From Eutreptiella sp. 'Long Island Sound 2002' (lineage: Eukaryota; Euglenozoa; Euglenophyceae; Eutreptiales; Eutreptiaceae), in contig OZ038382.1 in NCBI GenBank assembly GCA_964036045.1, forward strand, positions 132,484,442 through 132,548,441: 64,000 nt of DNA, given 5' to 3'. The notes under the pieces are model-generated. The model saw only the letters and a program-made list of their open reading frames with translations. It was not told where the DNA came from and did not search any database. Of the stretch, positions 32,907 to 42,599 are shown piece by piece. Both the position numbers and the translations under genes were made by a program. How positions within the stretch are numbered: the first letter of the stretch is position 1; every line of letters starts with the position of its first letter.

Positions 32907-34729
32907 GTGTGCCCGTTCATGATCAGCGAATTTGTAGAGGTTCACGCAGAACCGGTACCTGGGTCCGTAACGAACGACTTCTTGTCCTGTTCTGTCTCCG
33001 CGTCGGTGTTGCATGGCACAGCATCCTGCTGCAGGATCAAACCGCAGACTTCCTTCGGACCGACTTTTGGTCCTTTCACACGTCCATGGGCCACCCTACT
33101 AAACGCCCAGATGACCTTGCTCTTTGAGGGTGTATATGCGGATCCATTTTGTGCGACCTTGAGATCTGTTTCTTCATCAATGTTGGACAACGTCAAACCG
33201 GAACCCGTGGAGGTGGCAGTTTCAAGCAGTGATGTGAAAGGCCCATGAGCTCTGACAAGACCTTCAAATGGTGCGTCATCCAGACCTGCCCCCGTAAGAA
33301 ACCCCCCTGCCATCTTATCTCCAACCCCGGCATCTGACTCGGGACCCTTGGAGTCTACAGATCCGGCTGCCTTAATTAAGCATGAGTTTAGTGCCGCCAA
33401 GTCACCGCGTTCTGATCCTAAACCTCATCCCGACCTCCTCCCCCGCAAATGCCTGAAACGCGAAGCCCATTGTCCCTCTGAGCACTCCCCCCAACCTGGA
33501 GACGAGGTTGGCTGCACCTTCCGGTCCCACATCGAAGCTGTTGCATACCTGAATAAGATTCGGGGGGAGTTGGCAATACATAACAGCGTTACCAGCAAGT
33601 CTGCAGGGGGGAGTAATTGGGCACGTATTGGTTGTTGCATTTGTGGACGCCTAAAACAACACGGGCCCCTAAGAGAGACCAGTAGAGCACGCCCAGAAAA
33701 GCAGCCCCGGCCTCTCACGAAGTCTGATTTGTGTCCATATGGTGCAACGCTAACCCATGATCCTTGCACGGGCCTGTGGAAGCTAACCGAGTGTAATTGG
33801 GACCACTCTGACCATTGGTGGCCTGACGAGGAGGAGGCCGCCCCACTGGACAAATCAGCCCTCCCTGACGAGCTCTGGCACAACCTTGAGCGGGCGTATG
33901 AGCACCGTGAAATGCCGGAGCAAATTCTTGTAAATTTGAGGAAGAAGTATAGCGAGGACACGTACCCAGCAATCAAAGGGTTTTCAACCCAGCACATCAG
34001 AAATTTTTTCAAGTCCATCGAATGCAACATGGGCCCAAATCATCTTGCACGTTTGACTAACCACCTGAAAATACTCAAACAGGCAGATCCTGCCTGGTAT
34101 TTCAATATTGAAATCCCTGACCCAGTCACTGGTGTTGTACGAAGATGTTTTTTTATGACGCCAGAGCAAGTAAAAAACGCCAGAAAATATGCACAAGTCA
34201 TTTTTGAAGATAACACGTACAAGTCGAATCGGTACGGCGAGGCATTGGCCCTGTTTTGCGGTATCAAAGAACATGGCCAAACCCTTCTCCTGGCTCAGGG
34301 CTGCATGTCAAGCAGTGAAAATGCACAGGATTATGAGTGGCTCTGGCAGGAGTGGATAAAGGCAACCCGTTGTGCACCCCGGGTTTCGTTCAGTGATGCT
34401 GCATACGCCCTCTTGGGGTCCGTTCCCACGGTTTTCCCCCCGGACCAAACTGCTCACCTCCTCTGCCTTTTTCTCATTTACAAAAACCTTACCGAAAACT
34501 GCCGAAACCCCCCCGAGCAACACGATTTCACTGCTCTTGAGAGCGCCATCCGACAGGTTCAGGAGAACCCAGATAAGGACGCTGCTCATATTCTCTGGCG
34601 CCAAATTCTGGAGGACCCCCGCTAGAAAACTGTCAAGGACTACCCTGGGGTCAGATCCCCTCTACATCGTCTTGACCGTTGGTATGTTGCATGGCAGGTA
34701 GAAGTTTTTACCTTCGGCTGCAAGTCCAC
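32907..34729 (+). pseudogene. FAR1-type Mutator-like (MULE) transposase, N-terminal part
   Basis: One frame with TGA at 33,246 and TAG at 34,623, otherwise continuous. The WRKY-GCM1 type zinc finger of the FAR1 family is seen as GCCICG, LCPYGA and WDHSDH (about residues 95-150 counted from 33,348). The MULE core has FEDNTYKSNRYGEAL (first Asp), ENAQDYEWLWQEW and SFSDAAYALLGSVPTVFP (second Asp) with HLLCLFLIYKN. It breaks at 34,729 inside the conserved FTFGCKST-QRAES motif, where the LTR element inserted, and resumes at 37,476. The protein would cut and rejoin transposon ends; plant relatives became transcription factors. Terminal inverted repeats were not found. Confidence 0.88.
34725..34729 (+). 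repeat. 5-bp target-site duplication TCCAC (partner 37,476-37,480)
   Basis: TCCAC precedes the left LTR and follows the right LTR. Removing the element plus one copy (2,751 bp, a multiple of three) restores the MULE frame across the STQRAES motif. Confidence 0.95.
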
Positions 34730-34993
34730 TGTAACCGGCCATACCTCCGTATACCCCAATCCCACAAGTACACCAAGAGGATGACTGATTATGACCCCGG
34801 ATCGACAAATCTTTTGTCCGGGTCTACATCATATATCTACAAAATGAGACAATAACACACAATGCTTTTTATAATACAATCTCTGTGAAACATGCACTAA
34901 ATGTCGTAACAAATCTTGGAGACTACGCACACGCGCGCGACCTATAATCTACAGAGACCACGTCCGCATGCACTGCAGCTCAATCCCATTACA
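34730..34993 (-). repeat. LTR (3' copy by inferred orientation)
   Basis: 264 bp, differing from 37,212-37,475 at 10 positions (96 % identical), nine of them transitions. Terminal TGTAA/TTACA inverted repeats are intact. Confidence 0.93.
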
Positions 34994-35003
34994 CTCCCCT
35001 CCT
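34994..35003 (-). other. Polypurine tract of the LTR element
   Basis: AGGAGGGGAG on the minus strand directly abuts the LTR. The other end of the interior has no purine tract. Confidence 0.65.
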
Positions 35004-35543
35004 AAAACCTGACATACACCTATGGAAGGGTTTGATAATCTACAAAAATGATGGGATGAGTTGCTGTGCCATATATAAAACTGATGGGTGCCGTAAACCC
35101 TGAAATTGGTTCAATTACACCATGGGGTTAAATCTACCTACACACTCCCCTACCAAGCCTCAGGACCCCTGCCCCTAGCTGTCTAAGGTGGGCCTACCTT
35201 GCTTCAGGGCCTAGCTGTCCAAACGTATCTACAACATGCTTCAGTGACCTTAGCTTTCTATAGACCAGAGTGCTATGCGTCAACCCCTAGCTGTCTAGGC
35301 CTGAGTGTGTATCATACAATATCTTGTTAAGTTAGATTGAGAATTGGTGTTGAATTGTACAAAAAACTGGCAACCCATATGGCACAATAAAATAAATTAC
35401 AACATCAGTGGGGGGCTTTTGTATGTTTCCAGTGGCTTGGTTTTTCCTGCTGCACCTGCACAAAATATGTTGCTCCAAAAACCAACTGCTGGATTTTTTC
35501 CAAACAGTTTTCACCAAAAAAGGGCCATCAGTGGTATGGCTAC

Positions 35544-36002
35544 TCATGCAAAAACAATGATCCTCTGGGCGCACACCAGAGACCAAAACTGTTTCCAGGA
35601 CCCGTAAAAACAGTTTTCATGCCCCACGCGAAAAGGGCAGAGTGGCCCGGGCTCCAACCAGCGCCACTGTAACCAGCTCCCTGCAATTCCTGCAAGGACC
35701 AAACACAAAGAAAAAAAAGAGCAAACATCTTCCACACAAGCAGTGCAGAATTCCAAAGCTGGGCAAACACGCCAGCGCAAGGACTCACCAGAGCCCACGG
35801 AGTGTCTCACCAAAAGGAGACACCCCACAAAATCAGGTGCAAAGCCAAAAAACAGGCCTGAACTCAGGAGGGTCAGCGCCAAGGCAGCTGCAGTGGCAGC
35901 GCCATCTCTGATATATATAAGCCACTGAAAAAACTCAAACCCCAAAAAAAGCCCAGATGCCACAAAGGCGCACCAGGGCACTGTCTCAAAAAAGTAAGGC
36001 AA
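35544..36002 (-). CDS. Hydrophobic open frame inside the LTR element
   Basis: About 150 codons with three segments long and hydrophobic enough to span a membrane (around SGLFLGFEFFQWLIYI, LTLLSSGLFFGFAPDFVGCL and FFSLCLVLAGIAGSW). In the sense of the element, downstream of the larger frame. It has no recognisable family. It may be an exon of a captured gene or chance. Confidence 0.3.
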   Translation of the reverse strand: MPYFFETVPWCAFVASGLFLGFEFFQWLIYIRDGAATAAALALTLLSSGLFFGFAPDFVGCLLLVRHSVGSGESLRWRVCPALEFCTACVEDVCSFFSLCLVLAGIAGSWLQWRWLEPGPLCPFRVGHENCFYGSWKQFWSLVCAQRIIVFA

Positions 36003-36320
36003 ACCTGATAATATGTATGCACCAACCAGTGCAAAACACTTGGCGACTGAGGCTGCCCGCGCCTCAGTGACATACCTGTTTTTGTCATCAACTCATTTGA
36101 AATCGGATTCACCTGACAAAAGGGAGCACCCCTGGGACCTGAGGGTGCAGACACACAGGACGCGCATGCACATCAACCACACACGTACACCCATGCGTGG
36201 ACGCGCACACACATCAACACACACTCCCAGTGAGCATGCACCCTGTCGTAGCGCCTGTAGGTATCGTTACACACTCACGCGTGGACGTGCACGCACATCG
36301 ACACACGTGTGCAAGAACAT

Positions 36321-37166
36321 CTAAACTTTCTTTTTCCGGCACCGTGTTCTTTTTCCTCTGGCCTTAGTCTGCTCACTGGCCATCGTGACCTCCATCGCGT
36401 CCAGCGAGGTCACAAAGTTTGTCCAAAACTCTTGTGTTCCTTCGGTACCCTGCGACGTGGCTCCTGGCGCACCATGCACACTTGGTTGCAGCGCCGTCCT
36501 CTCTTCGCGTCGTCTGTTTGGCGCTGCGCTCTCCTCTTGCTGGATGCTTTGTTGCAGCGCGCCCATCTCCTCGCGTCGTCTGTTTGGCGCTGCGCTCTCC
36601 TCTGGCTGTACGCTTGTTTGCGGCGCTCTGTCCTCTTCACGTTTTCTGTTTGGCGCCGCACTCTTCCTTGGCTGTATGCTTGGCGGCGGCACACTGTCCT
36701 GGGCGGTCTCCTGTGGCTGGATGCCTGGTTGCGAGGCGCTTCTCTCTTGGACTGAATCCTCAGTGCTCTGCACTCCCGCTAGCCGCACAATTTGGCTGTA
36801 CTGCTCAACCATTTTGTCCTCCTGAGCCGCAACCCAAAAAGCCTGCTCAGCACCGCCATAGCCAGTCTCCCAAAGGTCAGTAGTACGAGCGCAATTGCAG
36901 CCAACGGAGCGTATACCTTGGCGATAGCGCTCCCATCTTGACTCACGTAGCTGCCTTCGGAATTCGATCACCGCTCTCTCCTCGTCGAGTCCTTCTTGGA
37001 CGGCGGCAAAAGCACAAGAGCGTACAGCAGCTTCTTGAGTCTCACGCAATGTCTGCTCGTCCTCATCAGTATTTGGCTTGAGTGACAGCGTCCGAACTTT
37101 CAACTCCACTGGTAGATCATCAGCCACTGCTCCCTTCCATGTCAGCAGCAGCACTGACACCGGAAC
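36321..37166 (-). CDS. Main open frame of the LTR element, unknown
   Basis: About 282 codons starting just inside the 5' LTR, open from a TAA at 37,167-37,169, with no ATG before about residue 115; a spliced leader exon or a decayed start is needed. The N-terminal half is acidic/basic mixed with RESRWERYRQGIRS. The C-terminal half contains tandem 27-residue-like repeats with SAAPNRRREE and ends in a basic KKKV. It could be a Gag-like protein or captured host sequence; I recognise neither. Confidence 0.4.
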   Translation of the reverse strand, partial: VPVSVLLLTWKGAVADDLPVELKVRTLSLKPNTDEDEQTLRETQEAAVRSCAFAAVQEGLDEERAVIEFRRQLRESRWERYRQGIRSVGCNCARTTDLWETGYGGAEQAFWVAAQEDKMVEQYSQIVRLAGVQSTEDSVQERSASQPGIQPQETAQDSVPPPSIQPRKSAAPNRKREEDRAPQTSVQPEESAAPNRRREEMGALQQSIQQEESAAPNRRREERTALQPSVHGAPGATSQGTEGTQEFWTNFVTSLDAMEVTMASEQTKARGKRTRCRKKKV

Positions 37167-37211
37167 TTAGGTGTCGATCTTGTAAGGCAACCGGAACTTA
37201 GGTGTCGATCT

Positions 37212-37475
37212 TGTAACCGGCCATACCTCCGTATACCCCAATCCCACAAGTACACAAAGAGGATGACTGATTATGACCCCAGATCGACAGATCCTTTGTC
37301 CGGGTCTACATCATACATCTACAAAATGAGATAATAACACACAATGCTTTTTACAATACAATCTCTGTGGAACATGCACTGAATGTCGTAACAAATCTTG
37401 GAGACTACGCACACGCGCGCGATCTATAATCTACAGAGACCACGTCCGCATGCACTGCAGCTCAATCCCATTACA
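37212..37475 (-). repeat. LTR (5' copy by inferred orientation)
   Basis: 264 bp, partner of 34,730-34,993. It is followed by TSD TCCAC at 37,476-37,480 and then by MULE coding sequence. Confidence 0.93.
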
Positions 37476-38958
37476 TCCACACAGAGGGCTGAGTCTGTGA
37501 ATTGCCGCATAAAGCGCCACCTAACTGCAAGAAAAGGTTACTACCACATTTTTTTATCTGTTTTGCACTTGCTCTCCAAGGAGGGCTATAAACTTGAATA
37601 TACTGAAACGGTGAATCACCGACATGCCAATCACCAAACAGCTAACCAAGCCTTCCCATTCTATGTCAAGTTCGTTTCAGGCAAGATGACAAGGTGGGCA
37701 TTTGATAAAATGCTCCAGCAGATGAATGCTTCAACTGCGTACCTCGTGTATGAGTATGACGTGTCCAGGGAGGCCCAATATATAGCTGCTACTAGGGCGG
37801 CACCCTTATGGAACTATGATCGACAGTGTCACGATTCACTTGAGACGGAGTTGGTAGACCTACCGAGAATCTGTGCGATCCCCAAACGTGTGCAACAAAT
37901 CCAAGGCAAAAATATAGTTTATGAGGTAAAGCAAATTGAATCCAGCTGCACTTCGCGTTACATGAACCGTCCACATTATGTTTATCTGTTCCAGCCATTA
38001 GCTTAGGATGGTTGATATACGCAGTTTTGGTGTAGTTGTGGACTTGCTGTCCGAGTCGGGCATCCATGTCGTCACTATTTTGCTGTTTTGCATCATCGGT
38101 CATCTTCAGTCGGCTTCCATCTTGGGTTGTTCAATCCAATTTTCATTTTAAAAAAAATTTCGCCTGCAACTGAGGTCCTTATCAGTGCCAAATGCAGCAG
38201 CCAACGCCTGCCCCTACCCACAGTGCAGGTACCCGTGGCACTCCATGCTACAGACGATGAGATTATATTGACCGACGTCTCCTCGTAGGCGGATTTGCCA
38301 GCCAAAACAAAACGAGAGCACATTGGCCGCTCCCTTGGGAACCTGCAGTCCCGGATGCGTCAATATATAACTAATGTGGATCGAGTGGCAACGCATCATT
38401 CCGACCAGGGACAGGATGCAGGAGACTTTCTCGAAGAAGAGGAGAGGCTACTGAACCAATTTGTGGACATGCAGGCCTCCTCGACACAGGTCCATGTGGC
38501 AGATGCACAAACGCCACGACCTGTTCCCGTGCAGCCAACTGTCAGGAAGGCCGCTAAGCAAGGATAGTACAAAGGGTGCTACAAAGGGAAGAGGTAGGGG
38601 TCAGGGTAGGGGTAGCTATCCGCCGCTCAAGGAAGAGCTGAATGCTGCCCTTGAGCTTTCAGATGCGCTAACCACCGTGATTCAGGCTCTTGGGGGCCTG
38701 AGTGCGCAGCAGGCCGCGTATAATGATCATTTACATACACACATTCACAATATGGTTGACTCGGCTGAGGAGGACCAACCATCATCCACACAAGCTCCGA
38801 TACAAGTTTCAATTGATATGCTTTTGATGCTTCAGCAGGTTGATACTCACTTGGCTCAGTTGTATGCTCGGACTGCATGTGGAGAACAACCTTCGCCAGC
38901 TGAGTTGCATCAGTGTAAGCAGCTTTTTGAGTGGCGGGCTCAAGTGTCGAAGAACTAA
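37476..38958 (+). pseudogene. FAR1-type MULE transposase, C-terminal part with SWIM finger
   Basis: It resumes at STQRAESVNCRIKRHL, in frame with the part ending at 34,729. A GT-AG intron of 99 bp (37,926-38,024; GTAAAG ... ACGCAG) joins VYE to FWCSCGLAVRVGHPCRH, a SWIM zinc finger (C-x-C ... C-x-H), in phase; without splicing the frame ends at 38,006. The same frame runs on through an in-frame TAG at 38,286 to 38,567. A shift then leads to a Gly/Arg-rich and Gln/Leu-rich tail ending at 38,958. SWIM fingers are standard in FAR1/MULE proteins at this position. Decay: one stop, one frameshift, plus the LTR insertion. Confidence 0.85.
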
Positions 38959-39049
38959 GGACATTTCAAATTTGTTGTCTGAGTTCATGTTCCATGCCTT
39001 CAGGGTTTGCCTGTGTGAGGTTCGGTTTGCCACTGCTGAGGTCTGAGGT

Positions 39050-40190
39050 CCGTTGAAATGGAGTAGGAGGGAGTTGAAATTGAGCAGGAGGGAGTGGATT
39101 TTCACTTGAAGGGAGTTGAAAATGAGCAGGAGGCATTTGAAAATGAGTAGGAGGGAGTTAGAATTGATCAGCAGGGAGTTGAAATTGAGTGGGAGGGAGT
39201 TGAAATTGAGTAGAAGGGAGTTGAAAATGAGTAGGAGGGAGTGGAGTTTCACTTGGGGGGAGTTGAAAATGAGCAGAAAGGAGTTGAATTGAGTAGGAGG
39301 GAGTTGAAAATGAGTTGGAGGGAGTTGAAATTGAGTACGAGAAAGTCAAAATTGAGTAGGAGGGAGTGGACGTTCACTTGGAGGGAGTTGAAAATGAGCG
39401 GGAGGGAGTTGAAAATGAGTAGGAGGGAGGTGAAATTGAGTAGGAGGTAGTGTACTTTCACTTGGAGGGAGTTGAAAATGAGCAGGAGGAAGTTGAAAAT
39501 GAGTAGGAGGGAGTTCAAATTGAGTAGCAGGGAGTTGAAATCGAGTAGGAGGGAGTTGAAATTGAGTAGAAGGGAGTTGAAAATGAGTAGGAGAGAGTGG
39601 AGTTTCACTTCGAGGGAGTCGAAAGGGAGTAGGAGAGAGTTGAAATGGAGTAGCAGGGAGTTGAAAATGAGTAGGAGGGAGTGGATGTTCACTTGGAGGA
39701 AGTTGAAAATGAGCAGGAAGGAGTTGAAATTGAGTAGAAGGGAGTTGAAAATGAGTTGGAGGGAGTTGAAATTGAGTAGGAGAGAGTCGAAATTGAGTAG
39801 GAGGTAGTGTACTTTCACTTGGAGGGAGTTGAAAATGAGCAGCAGGCAGTTGAAATTGAGTAGGAGGGAGAGGAAATTAAATAGGAGGGAGTTGAAATTG
39901 AGTAGGAGGGAGTGGACTTTCACTTGGAGGGAGTTGAAAATGAGTAGGAGGGAGTTGAAATTGAGTAGGAGGGAGTTGAAATGGAGTAGGAGGGAGTGGA
40001 TGTTCACTTGGAGGGAGTTGAAAATGATCAAGGAGGGAGTTGAAAATGAGCAGGAGAGAGTTGAAATTGAGTAGGAGGGAGTTGAAATTGAGTAGGAGGG
40101 AGTTGAAAATGAGTAGGAGGGAATTGTAAATGAGTAGAAGGGAGTTGAAATTGAGTAGGAGGGAGTGGACTTTCACTTGGACAGACTTGA
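39050..40190. repeat. 21-bp minisatellite (about 54 copies)
   Basis: Units of GTTGAAATTGAGTAGGAGGGA with variants (AAAATGAG, GTGGACTTTCACTTGG). The period equals seven codons, so frames stay open on both strands; the 260-codon minus frame is N-S-L-L-L-x-F monotony. It directly follows the MULE stop (38,958). Every sixth to ninth unit carries the TTTCACTTGGAGG variant, hinting at a longer-range pattern of about 125-190 bp. Confidence 0.93.
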
Positions 40191-40199
40191 AAATCAGCA

Positions 40200-40878
40200 G
40201 CAGTACCCTTGTTACCAGTCAGGTATCGTTCCTATATCTGGCGATAAAATAATGCAATTTTTTTATAAATTTGGGCTGCAGAACGGTTCAAAACATCCTT
40301 GTCGACTTTTAGCAGAAGATCAGTTGCAGTAGATCAGTTGCAGTCGCTATTTGGGTTGTGGTAAATGCGTGTGTCGCCCGTTCGTGCGCAGTCTTTCGCA
40401 GTCTGCTAGGGCCGCAGTCTGCATACCGTCACCGGAATCCACCAGCGGCTCCAGCGGCTCCAGCGGCTGTAATAATGCATACGCGCGGCGCTTTTTGGCC
40501 GGTTCGTTCAAATTTTGGGAAACTCTTCAACAGGAAATTATGAAATGTGGATTTTTTTGGACAGATCTACAGCTTGAGGGATGTTTCATAGCTGGGAGCA
40601 TCAGAAGTTCTGTTACAATGCACTGCACCAGAATTCTTGCTCTGGGGGGTTAGGGCGCTTTGGCCCATATCTGCAGAAATCTCAAAATGGCCGTTCCAAG
40701 TTTGGACATTTCTTCATGCCAATGCCATGTTTTTTGATTCCGAGTTTTTCTGCTACATTGGCATTACAATCTGCATCAGAATGGATACTGGCCCAGGTCA
40801 ATTGGAGCCAAAGTGCCTCTTTAAAGTCCAATATTTGAACAACCGTTTTTTCTCCTTTTCTGTCAAACTTCTCAGCAT
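40200..40878. other. Stretch without a recognised feature
   Basis: No domain in any frame. A short GGCTCCAGC triplet repeat lies near 40,440-40,470. Confidence 0.45.
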
Positions 40879-41535
40879 CATGAGGAGACCTTCTCGGAAA
40901 TGCCCTGTGGTCACCGATCATGAGAAGTTGATTGCAGCTCTCTCTCAAAAAAATTGTGCCTTGCGAGGTGCATGGCGCGTCGTCAATGGAGTTCTCAAAG
41001 GTCCCACACAAGCCGAAAAGAAGTGGGGTATCCCGAAGAACCATATTGCCTACTACTTGAAGAAGCCGAAGGAAGAAGGAGTTGTAATGGAACTCAGCAC
41101 GTGCGCGCAGATCGCTATCATTTAGTAAACGCGCGTGCGTGCATATGTAAAGCACAGTGCAATGCAATTCAATTATTAAACTATTGAATCAAATTCATTT
41201 TGTGTACTGTGCAGAACACTGGGATGAAACTATGTAGTGATTTATGAGATCAATCACGTGCTGCGCCGTTGCCGGATTCGCATTTGGATTTCGAAATCAC
41301 TAAGGAGATCACGGGGAAAATAGCACTCAAAAGAGAAGATCTCCAAGATCATTACAGAGTTTGCATTGAAATGGAGGTGAATGCTCCCCAACGTGAAGAG
41401 TCAACTTCTCGACGTCAAGAAGATGTTAAGGTTGATCCTTGGTACCTATCTGTCCAAGCCTACCAATGGTCGGGTCAAGAAGCAGGTAAAGGGAAACTAA
41501 GTTCTCTTAAATCTGCTTTTGAGGTGTACCTTTGA
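40879..41535 (+). pseudogene. HTH-containing gene fragment
   Basis: A frame from ATG 40,879 (MRRPSRKCPVVTDHEK) has GPTQAEKKWGIPKNHIAYYL, a helix-turn-helix of psq/CENP-B type, and ends at 41,125. A second frame (41,269-41,535) has charged sequence ending in WSGQEAGKGKLSSLKSAF. They may be exons or a decayed transposase N-terminus. The fragment leads into the coding piece at 41,587. No catalytic domain is visible. Confidence 0.4.
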
Positions 41536-41586
41536 TTCCGCATAAATTTGTCACACACTACTTGTGCCAAGTGCGCCACAGATGAG

Positions 41587-41680
41587 GGTCCCGCCCCCCC
41601 AAAGAAGAAAGGGAAGGCTACTTTTGTGCCCCCCGATGTCCAGTGGAAACTTGTCGACTTTTGTATTGAATTGCGAAGTT
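41587..41680 (+). pseudogene. Coding fragment interrupted by the GC-rich insertion (left part)
   Basis: The frame reads EGPAPPKKKGKATFVPPDVQ and then WKLVDFCIELRS up to the 13-bp TSD. The right part (48,319-48,522) continues SNFARFKEELIAYCNNLIQG in the same frame and is itself cut at 48,522 by the hAT element. The family is not recognised. The W-x4-FC start recalls N-terminal domains of PIF/Harbinger or hAT proteins, but that is a guess. Confidence 0.45.
41668..41680 (+). repeat. 13-bp target-site duplication (partner 48,319-48,331)
   Basis: GAATTGCGAAGTT is exact at both ends of the GC-rich insertion. Confidence 0.82.
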
Positions 41681-42599
41681 TAGGTTTGAGGTTTGAGGTT
41701 TGATTTTGCGGGTACTAGACGCCTTTCGGCCCCGGGGGGCCACCAGGTCGGGCCGGGTGATATCCTCCCCACCGGGTCCTAGTGGGGGGCCCTCCAAGAC
41801 GCACCTTGTGCCTGGTGGCGGAGTCCCCCGGGTTCACAGAGCTCGGAGCCCCGTCCCTCTTGGCTTTCCCATTTCGCCACTCCCCGGTCAGTGCATCAAT
41901 TCGCAGCCGTGGCTGCGGGCGCTTACCCACTGCGTCGCCCCCCTAATGTGTGGTCGCCCGGGGCGCCGGCGCTGCCGGGCCCGTACTACTGGCTTGTCGC
42001 CAGTGGGACCCCCTTGGGCTGGCGCGGAGGCTGCCTAGCCTAGGGGCTGGGGCGTGGCGCAGTGCGCCACTACTGCCTTGGCGCATGCAGTGCCCCGTCC
42101 GTTTGTGCGCGGCGCTCGCGGCCGGTTTGGGGGGCTCGGTCCGGTACCTGGTGTTTTGTCTCTCCCGTTTCCCCCTTCCCGCCCCGCGTGTCCCCCGCTG
42201 CTTGTGGCGGGCCGTCCCGTCCGGGTGTCCCTTACCCCCGCTCGCTGGTACGCCATTCAACGCGGTCTGTGCGTTCCGCGAGCTTGGTCCGGTTGCCCTT
42301 TTGGTCGTCCCTGCGTGCCCTTTGCGTGCGTGTGCGCTCGCGCTCCCGCGGCGCCCGCCCCCCCCCCCCGTGGGTGGTGTGGCGTGCGCACCTCGCGCGG
42401 TTCCTGCACTGGGCGCTGGTAGGGCCCATCCACTTGGTCCGTGCCCCTCCGCGTGTCCTGCCCCGGTCCCTTGCTCCGTCTGGCGTGCTTGGGGGGGGGG
42501 CAGTCCGGTCCCGGTTCCCCCCTACCTGGCTTGGCCTGCACGCCCCGTGAAGGCTGCGTGCCGCGGGGGTCTGGGGGGCCGCCCCCGGGGGGGGCCGGC

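Larger units (their letters stand above)
34730..37475 (-). mobile_element. 2.75-kb LTR element, non-autonomous
   Basis: Two 264-bp direct repeats with ends TGTAA...TTACA and a 5-bp TSD define an LTR element of 2,746 bp. A purine tract, AGGAGGGGAG on the minus strand at 35,003-34,994, abuts the left LTR as a polypurine tract should, which sets the orientation to minus. No protease, RT or integrase is present, so it must have been moved by other proteins. The interior holds a 282-codon open frame and a second frame with hydrophobic segments, both in the sense of the element. No convincing primer-binding site was found; a 31-bp tandem duplication lies at 37,160-37,211 where it should be. Confidence 0.93.

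Noticed and set aside
34730-37475. Reading the two 264-bp repeats as a segmental duplication
   Set aside because: TG...CA ends, a 5-bp TSD and an adjoining polypurine tract mark them as LTRs.
1610-38288. Alternative genetic code (TAG/TGA as sense codons)
   Set aside because: Both TGA and TAG occur in frame only in relics that also have frameshifts and insertions; decay is the simpler explanation. It would be revived by an intact host gene with in-frame TAG or TGA.
39249-40031. 260-codon frame with N-S-L-L-L repeats
   Set aside because: A 21-bp period keeps several frames open on both strands; not evidence of a protein.
41681-41705. Telomere-like repeat (TTTGAGG)n
   Set aside because: Only three imperfect copies, not the plant TTTAGGG or animal TTAGGG; better explained as a retroposon tail.
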